DNA of 64,000 bases from Lysobacter sp. KIS68-7. GTDB taxonomy: Bacteria > Pseudomonadota > Gammaproteobacteria > Xanthomonadales > Xanthomonadaceae. The notes beneath the pieces are model-generated. The model was not told where the DNA came from. It saw nothing but the letters and a program-made list of their open reading frames with translations, and ran no database searches. The position numbers and the translations under genes were made by a program. The stretch is from the NCBI RefSeq assembly GCF_021284745.1, contig NZ_CP089925.1:1859001-1923000 (forward strand), written 5' to 3'. Positions 5,817 to 16,056 of this stretch are shown in pieces; the stretch's first letter is position 1, and every line of letters starts with the position of its first letter.

Positions 5817-7463
5817 TCAGGCTAGCGCTTCCGCCGCCTGCACGCCCCACCACGCGGCTTCTTCGAAGATCGAGTACCCCGACAGGTCCGAATGCGCGAT
5901 GCGCACGCGCCCGTCCAGCCCGCGCAGCGACGCCAGGCCCGCGTTGTGCAGGAAGCCCGGTGCCGGCACCGCCATTGCGTGGCCGCGGACGGTGATCGAC
6001 AAGCGCCGCGTGCGACGCCAGAGCTGGTCGCCGTAGGCCTGCAGCAGGTCGGTCGCGGCTTCCTCGCGCAATTCCTCCGGGGAGGCGCGCATGAGCCAGG
6101 CGCGCGCCTGGCCGGGAGAGAGGCGATCCAGCGACTGGTAGGCGGAGAACACGCTGCGCGCGGTCGGTGCCACGCGCAGCAACTGGTGCGTGGACACGAC
6201 GTAGCCCAGCCCACGCCCGCCATGCACCACGTTGTCCCAGGACAGGGCTTCGCCCGGGAGTTCGCGCGGATAGCCTTCGACCAGGAAGTTCGACACGAGC
6301 CACGCGGCGTGCGGGCTCGCGTGCGTCGTCGGGTCGTAGCCGCTGCCGGCCATGCCCGGCCAGATGTGCGCCAGCACGTGCAGCGGCATCGCGCTGACGA
6401 CGTGGTCGGCGCGAAGCGTTTCGGTCGCCAGCGCTGCGCCGTCGTGGCGCGCGGACAGGACTTCGACGCCGTCGGCGCGATCGTGCACGCGTGCTGCGAA
6501 TCCCGGGCGCAACCAGCGTTCGTGTCCGAGGCGGCGCGTCGTCGCTGCGCGCATGCGCGCGATCATTTCCGACAGTCCGCCCGGCCAGGTGAGCACCGCT
6601 TCGTCGGATGCGTTGGCCGCCTTGCCGTCGCGGCTCGCGAAGTAGTGCAGGCCCGCCCACGCGGACACCGAATGCGTGGACGCGCCGTAGTCGTCGCGGC
6701 AGCAGTAATCCAGGTACCAGCGCAGGCTCGGTGCGGTGTAGCCGTGGCGATCGAGCCAGTGCGCAAAGGTTTCGCGATCCAGTGCGCGCCATTCCTCGTC
6801 GGGGGACGACAACACGACCGGGATGGCGAACAGGCGTCGGCCGTCGCGCCCGCGGCGGATGCGCAGCGCGGCCACGTCCGCGAAGAAGCGCGCTTGCTGC
6901 TGCAATTCGTTCGGCGGCAGCCCCTGGCTCGGGAGCAGGTCGTTCTCCCAGCGGCCGTTGCGCAGCAGGCGTTCGCGCGGGGAATGCGACAGCGCCGCTT
7001 CGTCGTAGTAGGGCGCGCGATCGTGTTCGCCGTGCAGCAGCAGGCCGACATCCGCCAGGAGGCTGCGGATGTGCGTGGATTCGGTGGAAGGCAGCGGCAG
7101 GTAATGCGCGCCCAGCGGGTAGGCTAGGTCGTCGTCGCCGGGGCCTGCGTCGTTGCCTGCGGCGGCGTTGCCGCCATATTCGGGCCCCTGCAGCAGCACG
7201 AAGTCGCGCCGACCCGCGCGTGCGAGCGCCCATGCGCACGCCATGCCCGCGACGCCCGAACCGAGGATCGCGATGCCGGTGCGCAGTTCGCCGCGCGGCG
7301 GCGGCAGGGCCTTCGCATCGCGCAGCGCATGGCCTTCGCGCATGCCGGGGTAGTCGATGCGCGGCGTGGTTTCCACCGCGCGATGCAAACGCGTCGCACC
7401 GAATCCCGCCGCGCCGATCACGCACGCATGTCCCGCGCCGATCAGGAACGTGCGCCGCTTCAT
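5817..7463 (-). CDS. FAD/NAD(P)-binding oxidoreductase with Tat-like signal
   Basis: The 548-residue product begins MKRRTFLIGAGHACVIGAAG, a leader resembling a Tat signal or membrane anchor. A Rossmann FAD-binding motif follows (IAILGSGVAGMACAWALARAG, about residues 64-84). The C-terminal part contains RVRIAHSDLSGYSIFEEA, like the second FAD contact of amine-oxidase-type flavoproteins. The start codon shares one base with the stop of the upstream spermidine-synthase-like gene (TGATG), so the two are translationally coupled. With that neighbour, a polyamine or amine oxidase role is possible, but the substrate is unknown. Confidence 0.82.
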   Translation of the reverse strand: MKRRTFLIGAGHACVIGAAGFGATRLHRAVETTPRIDYPGMREGHALRDAKALPPPRGELRTGIAILGSGVAGMACAWALARAGRRDFVLLQGPEYGGNAAAGNDAGPGDDDLAYPLGAHYLPLPSTESTHIRSLLADVGLLLHGEHDRAPYYDEAALSHSPRERLLRNGRWENDLLPSQGLPPNELQQQARFFADVAALRIRRGRDGRRLFAIPVVLSSPDEEWRALDRETFAHWLDRHGYTAPSLRWYLDYCCRDDYGASTHSVSAWAGLHYFASRDGKAANASDEAVLTWPGGLSEMIARMRAATTRRLGHERWLRPGFAARVHDRADGVEVLSARHDGAALATETLRADHVVSAMPLHVLAHIWPGMAGSGYDPTTHASPHAAWLVSNFLVEGYPRELPGEALSWDNVVHGGRGLGYVVSTHQLLRVAPTARSVFSAYQSLDRLSPGQARAWLMRASPEELREEAATDLLQAYGDQLWRRTRRLSITVRGHAMAVPAPGFLHNAGLASLRGLDGRVRIAHSDLSGYSIFEEAAWWGVQAAEALA

Positions 7464-8974
7464 CAGCGGATCACCCGGCGCCAATCCTCGTCGAAGTAGC
7501 GTACGAGCGTTTGCTCGTCGAGGCGGTTGGCCGGCATGGCCAGGCGCGGCATGTCCTTCGGGAAGACGAACAGGTCGCGCATCGCGTCGGGCGTGAGGAA
7601 GCGCGTGGGCACCGACAGCGCGACCGGCACGGCGTAGTCGCGGCGATGGCCCGCGAGCAGGAAGCCCCAGTCGCCGAAGGAGGGCACGTCGCAGTGGTAG
7701 GCCCAGGTGTTCAGGCCGGCTTCGCGCAAGGTGGCGTCGATGCTCCAGAACGAGCGCGGCGCGTAGTACGGCGAGGTGGACTGCACCACCATGTAACCGT
7801 TCGCCGACAGGTGCCGCGCCATCAGGCGGAACATCGGCACCGAGTACAGGCGGCCGATGCCGAAGTTGGACGGGTCGGGGAAGTCGACGACGATGAAGTC
7901 GTACATGCCCGTGTTCGCTTCGAGCCAGCGACCGGCATCGTCGTTCACGACGGTGACGCGTCGATCCTTCAGCGATCCGCGGTTCAGCGCGAGCAGTTCG
8001 GGCGAGGTGGAGAACATGCCCGTCATCGCGGGATCCAGGTCCACCAGCGTGACGTGTTCGACGGATTTCGACTTGAGGATCTCGCGCACCGCGAGGCCGT
8101 CGCCGCCACCGAGCACGAGCACGCGGCGTGCGTGGGGCAGGGCCTGCAGGCCCGGGTGGACGAGCGCTTCGTGGTAGCGGTGTTCGTCGCGCGAGGAGAA
8201 CTGCAGGTTGCCGTTGATGTACAGGCGCAGGTCGTCCTGCCAGCGCGTGACGACCAGGCGCTGGAACGGCGTGGATTCGGCATGCACGATTTCGTCGCCG
8301 TAGATGCCGCGTTCGGCCCATGCGGTCATGCGGCCGGAAAACGCGAGCCCGGTGCACAGCAAGGCCATCACCAGCACGCCGCGCGTGAGTTGCAGGCGCG
8401 GGCGGCTGAGCTCCTCGCGGAAGGCCATCGCGGTCCACAGCGCCACCGCCGTGTTGGACAGGCCGAACAGGAAGGCCGTGCGCAGCAACCCGAGGTAGGG
8501 CGCGAGCACCAGCGGGAACACCAGCGATACGACGAGCGCGCCGAGGTAGTCGAACGCGAGCACGCGGCTCACCAGTTCGCGGAACTCGGTGCGGCGCCGG
8601 TTGAAGATGCGCATCACCAGCGGGATCTCCATGCCCACCATCAGGCCGAGCACGAAGACCATCACGTACAGCGACGTGCGGAACGGCGTGGACACCCACG
8701 CGAAGATGATGAAGAGCACCGCGGCCGACGCGCCGCCGACCAGCCCGATCAGCATCTCCAGGTCGACGAAGCGATCGAGCACGTCCTCGTCTTCGACGTA
8801 GCGCGAGGCCCACGAGCCGATGCCCATCGCGAACAGGTAGCAGCCGATGACCGACGAGAACTGCAGGATCGAATCGCCGAGCAGGTAGCTCGCGAGCGCG
8901 CTGCTGATCAGTTCATAACCCAGGCCGCACGACGCGACGATCAGGACCGAAAGAATGAGGGCGCGATCGCGCAT
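7463..8974 (-). CDS. Membrane polyamine aminopropyltransferase-like protein (SpeE family)
   Basis: The 503-residue product has about seven hydrophobic helices in its first ~210 residues. A spermidine-synthase fold follows: YINGNLQFSSRDEHRYHE, the nucleotide loop VLVLGGGDGLAVREI, the acidic VDLDPAM, and VVDFPDPSNF at the catalytic position. This transmembrane-plus-SpeE architecture is distinct from the cytosolic enzyme. It is the first gene of the leftward pair and diverges from DUF350 across a 116-nt gap (8975-9090). It probably transfers aminopropyl groups to an amine at the membrane; substrate unproven. Confidence 0.85.
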   Translation of the reverse strand: MRDRALILSVLIVASCGLGYELISSALASYLLGDSILQFSSVIGCYLFAMGIGSWASRYVEDEDVLDRFVDLEMLIGLVGGASAAVLFIIFAWVSTPFRTSLYVMVFVLGLMVGMEIPLVMRIFNRRRTEFRELVSRVLAFDYLGALVVSLVFPLVLAPYLGLLRTAFLFGLSNTAVALWTAMAFREELSRPRLQLTRGVLVMALLCTGLAFSGRMTAWAERGIYGDEIVHAESTPFQRLVVTRWQDDLRLYINGNLQFSSRDEHRYHEALVHPGLQALPHARRVLVLGGGDGLAVREILKSKSVEHVTLVDLDPAMTGMFSTSPELLALNRGSLKDRRVTVVNDDAGRWLEANTGMYDFIVVDFPDPSNFGIGRLYSVPMFRLMARHLSANGYMVVQSTSPYYAPRSFWSIDATLREAGLNTWAYHCDVPSFGDWGFLLAGHRRDYAVPVALSVPTRFLTPDAMRDLFVFPKDMPRLAMPANRLDEQTLVRYFDEDWRRVIR

Positions 8975-9090
8975 GTAAGAAAAATTCTGATGGAGGCCGG
9001 CGCACGCCCCGAGCCGGGCGCCCACTGTATCGACTGCGCATGCCTCGGCCAACTGGCTATACTCGCCGAGGACTTCGGGGGAGGTTACGG

Positions 9091-9489
9091 ATGACTGTGT
9101 TCTTCGATGCGTTGGTGCCTTACCTGGCCTACCTCGCATCCGCGCTCACGATGCTGGTCGCGTTCGTGCTGGTCTACAGCCGCGTCACGCGCTTCGACGA
9201 ATGGGCGTTGATCCGCGAAGGCAATGCCGCCGCCGCGCTGTCGCTGGGCGGTGCGCTGCTCGGTTTCAGTTGCACGCTCGCCTTCAGCATCGCGTTGCAC
9301 GCGAGCTGGCATGCGTTCGTCGCGTGGGCGGTGGCCGCGATGGTCGTGCAGTTGGTGGCCTACGCCATCGTCGCGCGCGCCATGCGCCACATGAACCAGG
9401 CGATCCATGACGGCAACACCGCCATGGGCGGCCTGATGGGCGCCATTTCGCTGGGCGTGGGCGTGGTCAACGCCGCCTGCCTGACCTGA
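9091..9489 (+). CDS. DUF350 membrane protein
   Basis: The 132-residue product has four hydrophobic segments and the DUF350 features RVTRFDEWALIREGNAAAA and SLGGALLGFSCTLAFSIA. A strong ribosome site (GGGGGAGG) precedes the ATG. A TATACT at 9058-9063 could be its -10 box. E. coli YjfL belongs to this family and also sits in a cluster with polyamine-related genes. First gene of a four-gene rightward operon. Confidence 0.85.
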   Translation: MTVFFDALVPYLAYLASALTMLVAFVLVYSRVTRFDEWALIREGNAAAALSLGGALLGFSCTLAFSIALHASWHAFVAWAVAAMVVQLVAYAIVARAMRHMNQAIHDGNTAMGGLMGAISLGVGVVNAACLT

Positions 9490-9520
9490 CCTCCCGTTCG
9501 TTTCGCCGAGGGCTTTCGCC

Positions 9521-10525
9521 ATGGGTATCGGTTCGTTCATCCGCAAGCAGTTCATCGACATCCTGCAATGGGTGGAGGACGGCGACGGCACGCTCGCCTG
9601 GCGCCATCCCATGGAGGACATGGAAATCCAGTACGGCGCGAGCCTGACGGTGCGCGATTCGCAGGTCGCGGTCTTCGTCAACGAAGGGCGCATCGCCGAT
9701 GTCTTCGGCCCGGGCATGTACAAGCTCACGACGAAGACGCTGCCGGTGCTCACGGCGCTGCAGCACTGGGACAAGCTGTTCGAATCGCCGTTCAAGTCGG
9801 ACGTGATCTTCTTCTCCACGCGCCTGCAGCTCGGGCGGCGTTGGGGAACGGCCCAACCGGTGACCATCCGCGACAGCGAGTTCGGCATGGTGCGGGTGCG
9901 CGCGCATGGCGTGTACAGCTACAAGGTCGCGGACGTGGAGCGCTTCTACCGCGAGATCGTGGGCACGCGCGGCGTGTACACGGTCGAAGACCTGGAAGAA
10001 CAACTGCGCAACCTCGTGGTCGCCGCCATGGCCGACACGCTCGGCAACGGCGGCGTGCCGTTCCTCGACCTCGCGGCCAACCAGGCAGTGATGGCGCAGC
10101 GCATGCAGGTGCAGCTGGCGCCGGTGTTCGAGCGCTATGGCGTCGCGCTGGAAAACTTCGCGGTCGAAAGCGTGTCGCTGCCGGAGGAATTGCAGAAGGC
10201 GCTCGATACGCGCATCGCGCTCGGCATGTCGGGCGACCTCGACAAGTTCACGAAATACCAGACGGCCACCGCCATTCCGATGGCGGCGCAGAACGAAGGC
10301 GGCATCGCCGGCGTGGGCGCGGGCCTGGCTGCGGGCGCATTGATGGGGCAGGCGATGTCGCAATCGATGGCGCCGCCTGCACAGCCCGCAGGCGCCGCAC
10401 CGGCGGCCGCCGCCGACCCGGTGGCGAAACTGCAGCAGCTCAAGCGCATGCTGGAACTCCAGCTGATCACGGCGGAGGAATACGACGCCGCGAAGGCGCA
10501 GATCCTGCGCAACATGGCCGGCTGA
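9521..10525 (+). CDS. SPFH domain protein (YdjI/virion-core-like) with SHOCT tail
   Basis: The 334-residue product starts MGIGSFIRKQFIDILQW and has an SPFH domain at about residues 20-240, including AVFVNEGRIADVFGPGMYKL and VYTVEDLEEQLRNLVVAAM. An Ala/Pro-rich linker (about 275-305) leads to a SHOCT-type C-terminal motif (KLQQLKRMLELQLITAEEYD). SPFH proteins oligomerise at membranes and organise microdomains. It lies 31 nt after DUF350 and 2 nt before the DUF4178 gene. Confidence 0.87.
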   Translation: MGIGSFIRKQFIDILQWVEDGDGTLAWRHPMEDMEIQYGASLTVRDSQVAVFVNEGRIADVFGPGMYKLTTKTLPVLTALQHWDKLFESPFKSDVIFFSTRLQLGRRWGTAQPVTIRDSEFGMVRVRAHGVYSYKVADVERFYREIVGTRGVYTVEDLEEQLRNLVVAAMADTLGNGGVPFLDLAANQAVMAQRMQVQLAPVFERYGVALENFAVESVSLPEELQKALDTRIALGMSGDLDKFTKYQTATAIPMAAQNEGGIAGVGAGLAAGALMGQAMSQSMAPPAQPAGAAPAAAADPVAKLQQLKRMLELQLITAEEYDAAKAQILRNMAG

Positions 10526-10527
10526 CG

Positions 10528-12012
10528 ATGCAGGAAGTCCTGTGCCCCCAGTGCGGGGCAGCGGTCCGCTTCGAATCCGCGGGTGCGGTGATGGTGGTGT
10601 GCGGCGCATGCCGCAGCACGATCACGAAGGACGCCGACGTCGCGAAAACCATCGGGCACCTGGCCGCGGTGGTGGAGGACGGCTCGCCGGTCCGCATCGG
10701 CACGCGCGGGCGACAGCAGGATCGCGGTTTCCATGTCGTCGGTCGCCTGAGCATGCAGTACGACGCGGGCGGCTGGAACGAGTGGTACGTGCTGTTCGAC
10801 GACGGCGCCGATGGCTGGCTTTCGGATGCATCGGGGCAATACGCGCTGATGCGGCGCATGTCGGATGCGAAGCTGCTGGCGCCATTGCCTGCATACGAGG
10901 ATGTGCGCGTCGGGCAGGGGATCAAGATCGACGGCGTGCTCTACTACGTCTCCGATCGGCGCGAAAGCCGCTGCATCGGCGGCGAAGGCGAGTTGCCGGT
11001 GAACGCCGCAGACGGCTGGGACGCGCGCGCCGCGGACTGCCGCAGGGGCCAGGCGTTCGCGACGATCGACTACGCCGACGACGCTCCAGTGATCTATTCC
11101 GGCACCGCCGCCGAGCGCACCGACCTCGATCCGCAGACGCTGCGCAGCAAGGACGAGATCAAGGCGAGCACGGAACGCTATCGCGGCCGCGTGATGCCGC
11201 TGGACTGCCCGAACTGCGGCGGCAGCGTGACCATCGCGGCGGCGATGGCGACGCAGGTGGTGTGTCCTTCGTGCAGTTCGCTGCTCGACTGCAGCGGCGA
11301 CCGTGCGGAAATCATCGAAGCGAACAAGCGCGCAGCCACCCTCAAGACCACGTTGGCGCTTGGCGCCGTCGGCAAGTTCAACGTCCCGTACACCGTCATC
11401 GGCGTCATGCGCTGCGACGTACCGGGCGATACCTCCGAGCCGGCGTGGTTCGAATACCTGCTGTTCAACCCCGAGGCCGGTTACCTGTGGCTGGTGGAAA
11501 CCGAGGACGGTTGGCAGCGCGTCACCGTCAGCGACGAGTGGCCCACCGTGGTCAGCGATGCGACCTGCATGTTCCGCGGCATGGCGTGGTCGCCCCAGTA
11601 CGACTATCGCGCGCGGGTGACGGCCGTGTTCGGTGCGTTCAACTGGCGCGTGCGGCGCGGCGACTCCCGGCGCGTCACCGATTTCAAATGCCAGAAGCGC
11701 GAAACGCTGACGCGCGAGCAGACCGACGATGAGATCACCTGGTCGCTGGCTTCGGCGATTCCGGAGGCGAGCGTCAGGATCGCCTTCGGCCTGCCGAAGG
11801 CCGTGCGCGCGCCGGTACGCGCTGCCCGGGAGGAGACGGACGACGACGATGTCAACGTCGAAAACGCCACCGCGCCGTCCACCGTCGCCTGGATCGCTAC
11901 GGTGGTCTTCTTCGTCCTCTCCGAGAGCATCAGCATGGGTGCGTTCTGGCTGGGCCTGGCGCTGGTGTGGGCGCCGGTCGCATTCCTGTACGCCCACGAG
12001 GAGGCGTCATGA
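10528..12012 (+). CDS. Double DUF4178, zinc-ribbon, membrane-anchored protein
   Basis: The 494-residue product begins with a zinc ribbon (Cys6, Cys9, Cys25, Cys28), followed by a DUF4178 domain (about 50-200; NEWYVLFDDGADGWLSDASG). A second ribbon (LDCPNCGG and VVCPSCSSLLDC, about 226-256) and a second DUF4178 domain (about 280-410; FEYLLFNPEAGYLWLVE) come next. One or two hydrophobic helices lie near the C-terminus (about 450-490). The frame extends upstream, but translation from the ATG at 10528 directly after the SPFH stop is most plausible. Confidence 0.85.
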   Translation: MQEVLCPQCGAAVRFESAGAVMVVCGACRSTITKDADVAKTIGHLAAVVEDGSPVRIGTRGRQQDRGFHVVGRLSMQYDAGGWNEWYVLFDDGADGWLSDASGQYALMRRMSDAKLLAPLPAYEDVRVGQGIKIDGVLYYVSDRRESRCIGGEGELPVNAADGWDARAADCRRGQAFATIDYADDAPVIYSGTAAERTDLDPQTLRSKDEIKASTERYRGRVMPLDCPNCGGSVTIAAAMATQVVCPSCSSLLDCSGDRAEIIEANKRAATLKTTLALGAVGKFNVPYTVIGVMRCDVPGDTSEPAWFEYLLFNPEAGYLWLVETEDGWQRVTVSDEWPTVVSDATCMFRGMAWSPQYDYRARVTAVFGAFNWRVRRGDSRRVTDFKCQKRETLTREQTDDEITWSLASAIPEASVRIAFGLPKAVRAPVRAAREETDDDDVNVENATAPSTVAWIATVVFFVLSESISMGAFWLGLALVWAPVAFLYAHEEAS

Positions 12013-12152
12013 AGCTTCGGTTGCTTTACATCGTCTATGTCGTCCTCGTGGTGGTGGCCTGCGTCGCCGCGGGCCAGGAAGACGACGACGGCCGCAGCTG
12101 GGGGAATTCGACCGGCCGCTCCGGATGGACCTCGGGCGGCGGGCACAAATAG
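12009..12152 (+). CDS. Small membrane peptide (47 aa)
   Basis: MKLRLLYIVYVVLVVVACVA forms one hydrophobic helix, followed by a polar Gly/Ser-rich tail ending SGWTSGGGHK. Its ATGA start overlaps the stop of the DUF4178 gene, which supports translational coupling. Too small for family recognition; probably an accessory part of the same membrane module. A lipoprotein is unlikely, because the Cys at position 18 lacks a clear lipobox. Confidence 0.65.
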   Translation: MKLRLLYIVYVVLVVVACVAAGQEDDDGRSWGNSTGRSGWTSGGGHK

Positions 12153-12219
12153 CCCCGGGAGGGGGCTTGGGACGGCCGTCCGTTCCATTGGGCGGCCCCG
12201 GGCTTCACAATCGCCCCGC

Positions 12220-12301
12220 GCGAAAGTGGCGGAACTGGTAGACGCACTGGATTTAGGTTCCAGCGCCGCAAGGCGTGCGGGTTCGAGTCCCGCCTTTCGC
12301 A
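12220..12301 (+). tRNA. tRNA-Leu(TAG), CCA not encoded
   Basis: Acceptor GCGAAAG pairs with CTTTCGC, the loop ATTTAGG gives TAG, and the long variable arm (GCGCCGCAAGGCGT) is class II. Discriminator A12301 is followed by TTTG, so CCA is added post-transcriptionally. Confidence 0.93.
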
Positions 12302-12419
12302 TTTGCCCGCCCGGGGAGCCGCCCGATGTGGCGGCTGGCCGGTGTTTCGGCCAAACTACCCCGTTCCGCCGACCCGCCAGGGCCGGTCAGCCACCTCAAT
12401 TCACGAAGAGCTCCCAGCA

Positions 12420-13715
12420 ATGCAAGTCTCGGTCGAAACGCTCGGCAACCTCGAACGCCGCATGACCTTCCGCCTCCCGGCGGACACGGTCGACACCCAG
12501 GTTGGCGGCCGCCTGCGCGAAATCGCGCGCACGGCCCGCATCAAGGGCTTCCGCCCCGGCAAGGTGCCGACGAAGGTGATCGAACAGCGCTACGGCGACC
12601 AGGTCCGTTCGGAAATCCTCAACGGCATGCTGCGCGAGAGCTTCGATAACGCCGTGCGCGAGAACGAACTCCGCCTGGCCGGCAATCCGCAGATCGAGCA
12701 GAGCGCCGAAGCGGCGGGCGAAGGCGAACTGGCCTACGTCGCCACCTTCGAAGTGGTGCCGGACTTCGGCGACATCGACATGGCCGCGCTCAACGTCGTG
12801 CGCCACACCTCGGACGTCGAAAACGCCGACATCGACCGCATGATCGAAAACCTCCGCCAGCAGCGCCAGAGCTGGACGCGCGTGGAGCGCGCCGCCAAGG
12901 CCGGCGACCTCGCCACGCTGGAGAACTGGTCCGAAGTCGACGGCGTGCGCCGTCCGTCCGAGGGCGCGGAGAAGGGCAGCACGGTGCTCGGTTCGGGCGC
13001 GATGCTGAAGGAACTCGAAGACGCCGTCGTCGGCATGTCGCCGAACGAAGAGAAGACCGTCAAGGTCGACTTCCCGGCCGACTGGCGCATCGCCGAATTC
13101 GCCGGCAAGCAGGTGGACATCCACATGCAGCTGCTGGAGCTCTCCGAGCCGGTGCTGCCGGAAGTCGACGCCGCATTCATCCGCAGCTTCGGCGTGAAGT
13201 CCGGCGAAAGCGACCAGTTCCGCAACGAAATCCGCAGCAACCTGGAGCGCGAGCTCAAGGGCGCGCTGATGCAGCGCCTGCGCCGCGAAGTGGGCGAGCA
13301 GCTGGTCGAGAAGTACAAGGGCGTCGAACTGCCGCCGCGCGTGGTCGAGAACGAAGCCCGCTCGCTGCAGGCCAACATGGCCGAGCAGGCGCGCCGCTCC
13401 GGCCAGCGCCTGGATCCGTCGCTGGAGCCGTTCATGGACGCCGCGCGCAAGCGCGTGCTGGTCGCGCTGCTGGTCGGCGAGATCGCCCGCCGCAACGACC
13501 TGCGCCTGGAACAGCGCCGCGTGAACGAAACCATGCGCTTGATCGCATCTACGTATGAAGAGCCGGAGCAGGTCATTGAGTTGTACCGCAACGACCCCCA
13601 GCTCATGGCAGGCTTGCAGTCGCGGGTGATGGAAGAGCAGGTGATCGACTGGATCGCCGAGCGGGCCCAGCACACCGAGCAGGCGCTATCCTTCCAGGAC
13701 GCGATCCGCCAGTAA
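12420..13715 (+). CDS. tig: Trigger factor
   Basis: The 431-residue ribosome-associated chaperone and peptidyl-prolyl isomerase matches the usual family length. The N-terminal ribosome-binding motif is seen as [18 protein letters not shown] (about residues 41-58). The central FKBP-like domain (about 150-245) and the helical C-domain follow. It starts [15 protein letters not shown] and lies directly upstream of clpP, the classical tig-clpP-clpX-lon order. An upstream in-frame extension overlapping tRNA-Leu is rejected. Confidence 0.97.
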   Translation: MQVSVETLGNLERRMTFRLPADTVDTQVGGRLREIARTARIKGFRPGKVPTKVIEQRYGDQVRSEILNGMLRESFDNAVRENELRLAGNPQIEQSAEAAGEGELAYVATFEVVPDFGDIDMAALNVVRHTSDVENADIDRMIENLRQQRQSWTRVERAAKAGDLATLENWSEVDGVRRPSEGAEKGSTVLGSGAMLKELEDAVVGMSPNEEKTVKVDFPADWRIAEFAGKQVDIHMQLLELSEPVLPEVDAAFIRSFGVKSGESDQFRNEIRSNLERELKGALMQRLRREVGEQLVEKYKGVELPPRVVENEARSLQANMAEQARRSGQRLDPSLEPFMDAARKRVLVALLVGEIARRNDLRLEQRRVNETMRLIASTYEEPEQVIELYRNDPQLMAGLQSRVMEEQVIDWIAERAQHTEQALSFQDAIRQ

Positions 13716-13741
13716 GCGGGGCCGCACCAACGAGAGAAACC

Positions 13742-14368
13742 ATGAGCCACGAAACGAAAGCCCTGAACCTCGTGCCGATGGTGGTCGAACAGACCAGCCG
13801 CGGCGAGCGCGCGTACGACATCTATTCGCGGTTGCTCAAGGAGCGGGTGATCTTCCTCGTGGGCGGCATCGACGACCACGTCGCCAACGTGATCGTCGCC
13901 CAGATGCTCTTCCTCGAGGCGGAAAACCCCGAGAAGGACATCAGCCTGTACATCAACTCGCCGGGCGGCATCGTCACGGCGGGCATGGCGATCTACGACA
14001 CCATGCAGTACATCAAGCCCGACGTGAGCACCATCTGCGTCGGGCAGGCCGCCTCGATGGGCGCGCTGCTGCTGGCCTCGGGCGCGAAGGGCAAGCGCTA
14101 TGCGCTGCCGAATTCGCGCGTGATGATCCACCAGCCGCTGGGCGGCTTCCAGGGCCAGGCCACGGACATCGACATCCATGCCCGTGAAATCCTCACCCTG
14201 CGCCAGCGCCTGAACGAGATCCTGTCCAAGCACACCGGCCAGGCCCTCGAGACCATCGCGCGCGACACCGAACGCGACAACTTCAAGAGCGCCGAGGCGG
14301 CGCGCGAGTACGGCCTGGTCGACCAGGTCCTCGAGCGGCGCCCCGAAGACTCGATCCAGGCCGCCTGA
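13742..14368 (+). CDS. clpP: ATP-dependent Clp protease proteolytic subunit
   Basis: The 208-residue serine protease forms the tetradecameric chamber with ClpX. The catalytic triad is Ser105 ([10 protein letters not shown]), His130 (VMIHQPLGG) and Asp179 (DTERDN). It begins 26 nt after tig with a GAGAGAAACC leader. Length and motifs match E. coli ClpP. Confidence 0.98.
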   Translation: MSHETKALNLVPMVVEQTSRGERAYDIYSRLLKERVIFLVGGIDDHVANVIVAQMLFLEAENPEKDISLYINSPGGIVTAGMAIYDTMQYIKPDVSTICVGQAASMGALLLASGAKGKRYALPNSRVMIHQPLGGFQGQATDIDIHAREILTLRQRLNEILSKHTGQALETIARDTERDNFKSAEAAREYGLVDQVLERRPEDSIQAA

Positions 14369-14400
14369 ACGGGGCCGGCGCCGGGCGATCCGGCATGACA

Positions 14401-14428
14401 TTGACCAGCGCGACGGGCTCGGTAGACA
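14401..14428 (+). promoter_or_regulatory. Possible clpX promoter
   Basis: TTGACC at 14401-14406 and TAGACA at 14423-14428, with a 16-nt spacer, lie in the 118-nt clpP-clpX gap. A second TATTCT (14445-14450) is nearby without a good -35. Weak evidence. Confidence 0.35.
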
Positions 14429-14486
14429 ACCGGGCCCCGAATGCTATTCTCGGGCCGCAACCGTGTGGCCTAAGCAGGTGTGGGGA

Positions 14487-15773
<1,287 letters not shown>

Positions 15774-16056
15774 TCCACGGCACCGGCCCAGCCGGTGCCG
15801 CCCAGCCAAGCCGCTGTCGCGCCCGTCCGTCGGGGCGCGGTACCGCCGTGCGCGCGCCTGTCCGGGACCACCCGGGGCGCCTTCACAAGCCCGACTTCGG
15901 GCCCCATCACGAATGCACCTCCGGGCGCTTGCATCCCCCGAGGGCACGCCCCATAACCGGTCCTGCGGCGCCGCTTGTGCGCCGCCTTGACCCCCGCCCC
16001 CCTATCGTGGGCCGAGGTCGCCGCACCGTACCGTCCTGACCACCACTGGAGCCTCC

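Noticed and set aside
5817-8813. 998-aa minus-strand frame across two genes
   Set aside because: It is the oxidoreductase frame extended upstream through the SpeE-like gene in a wrong frame; the Arg-rich upstream part is typical out-of-frame high-GC translation.
15974-16006. Heat-shock (sigma-32) promoter upstream of lon
   Set aside because: CTTGTGC or CTTGACC with CCCCCTAT are present, but the spacing (17 or 6 nt) does not fit the expected 13-15 nt.
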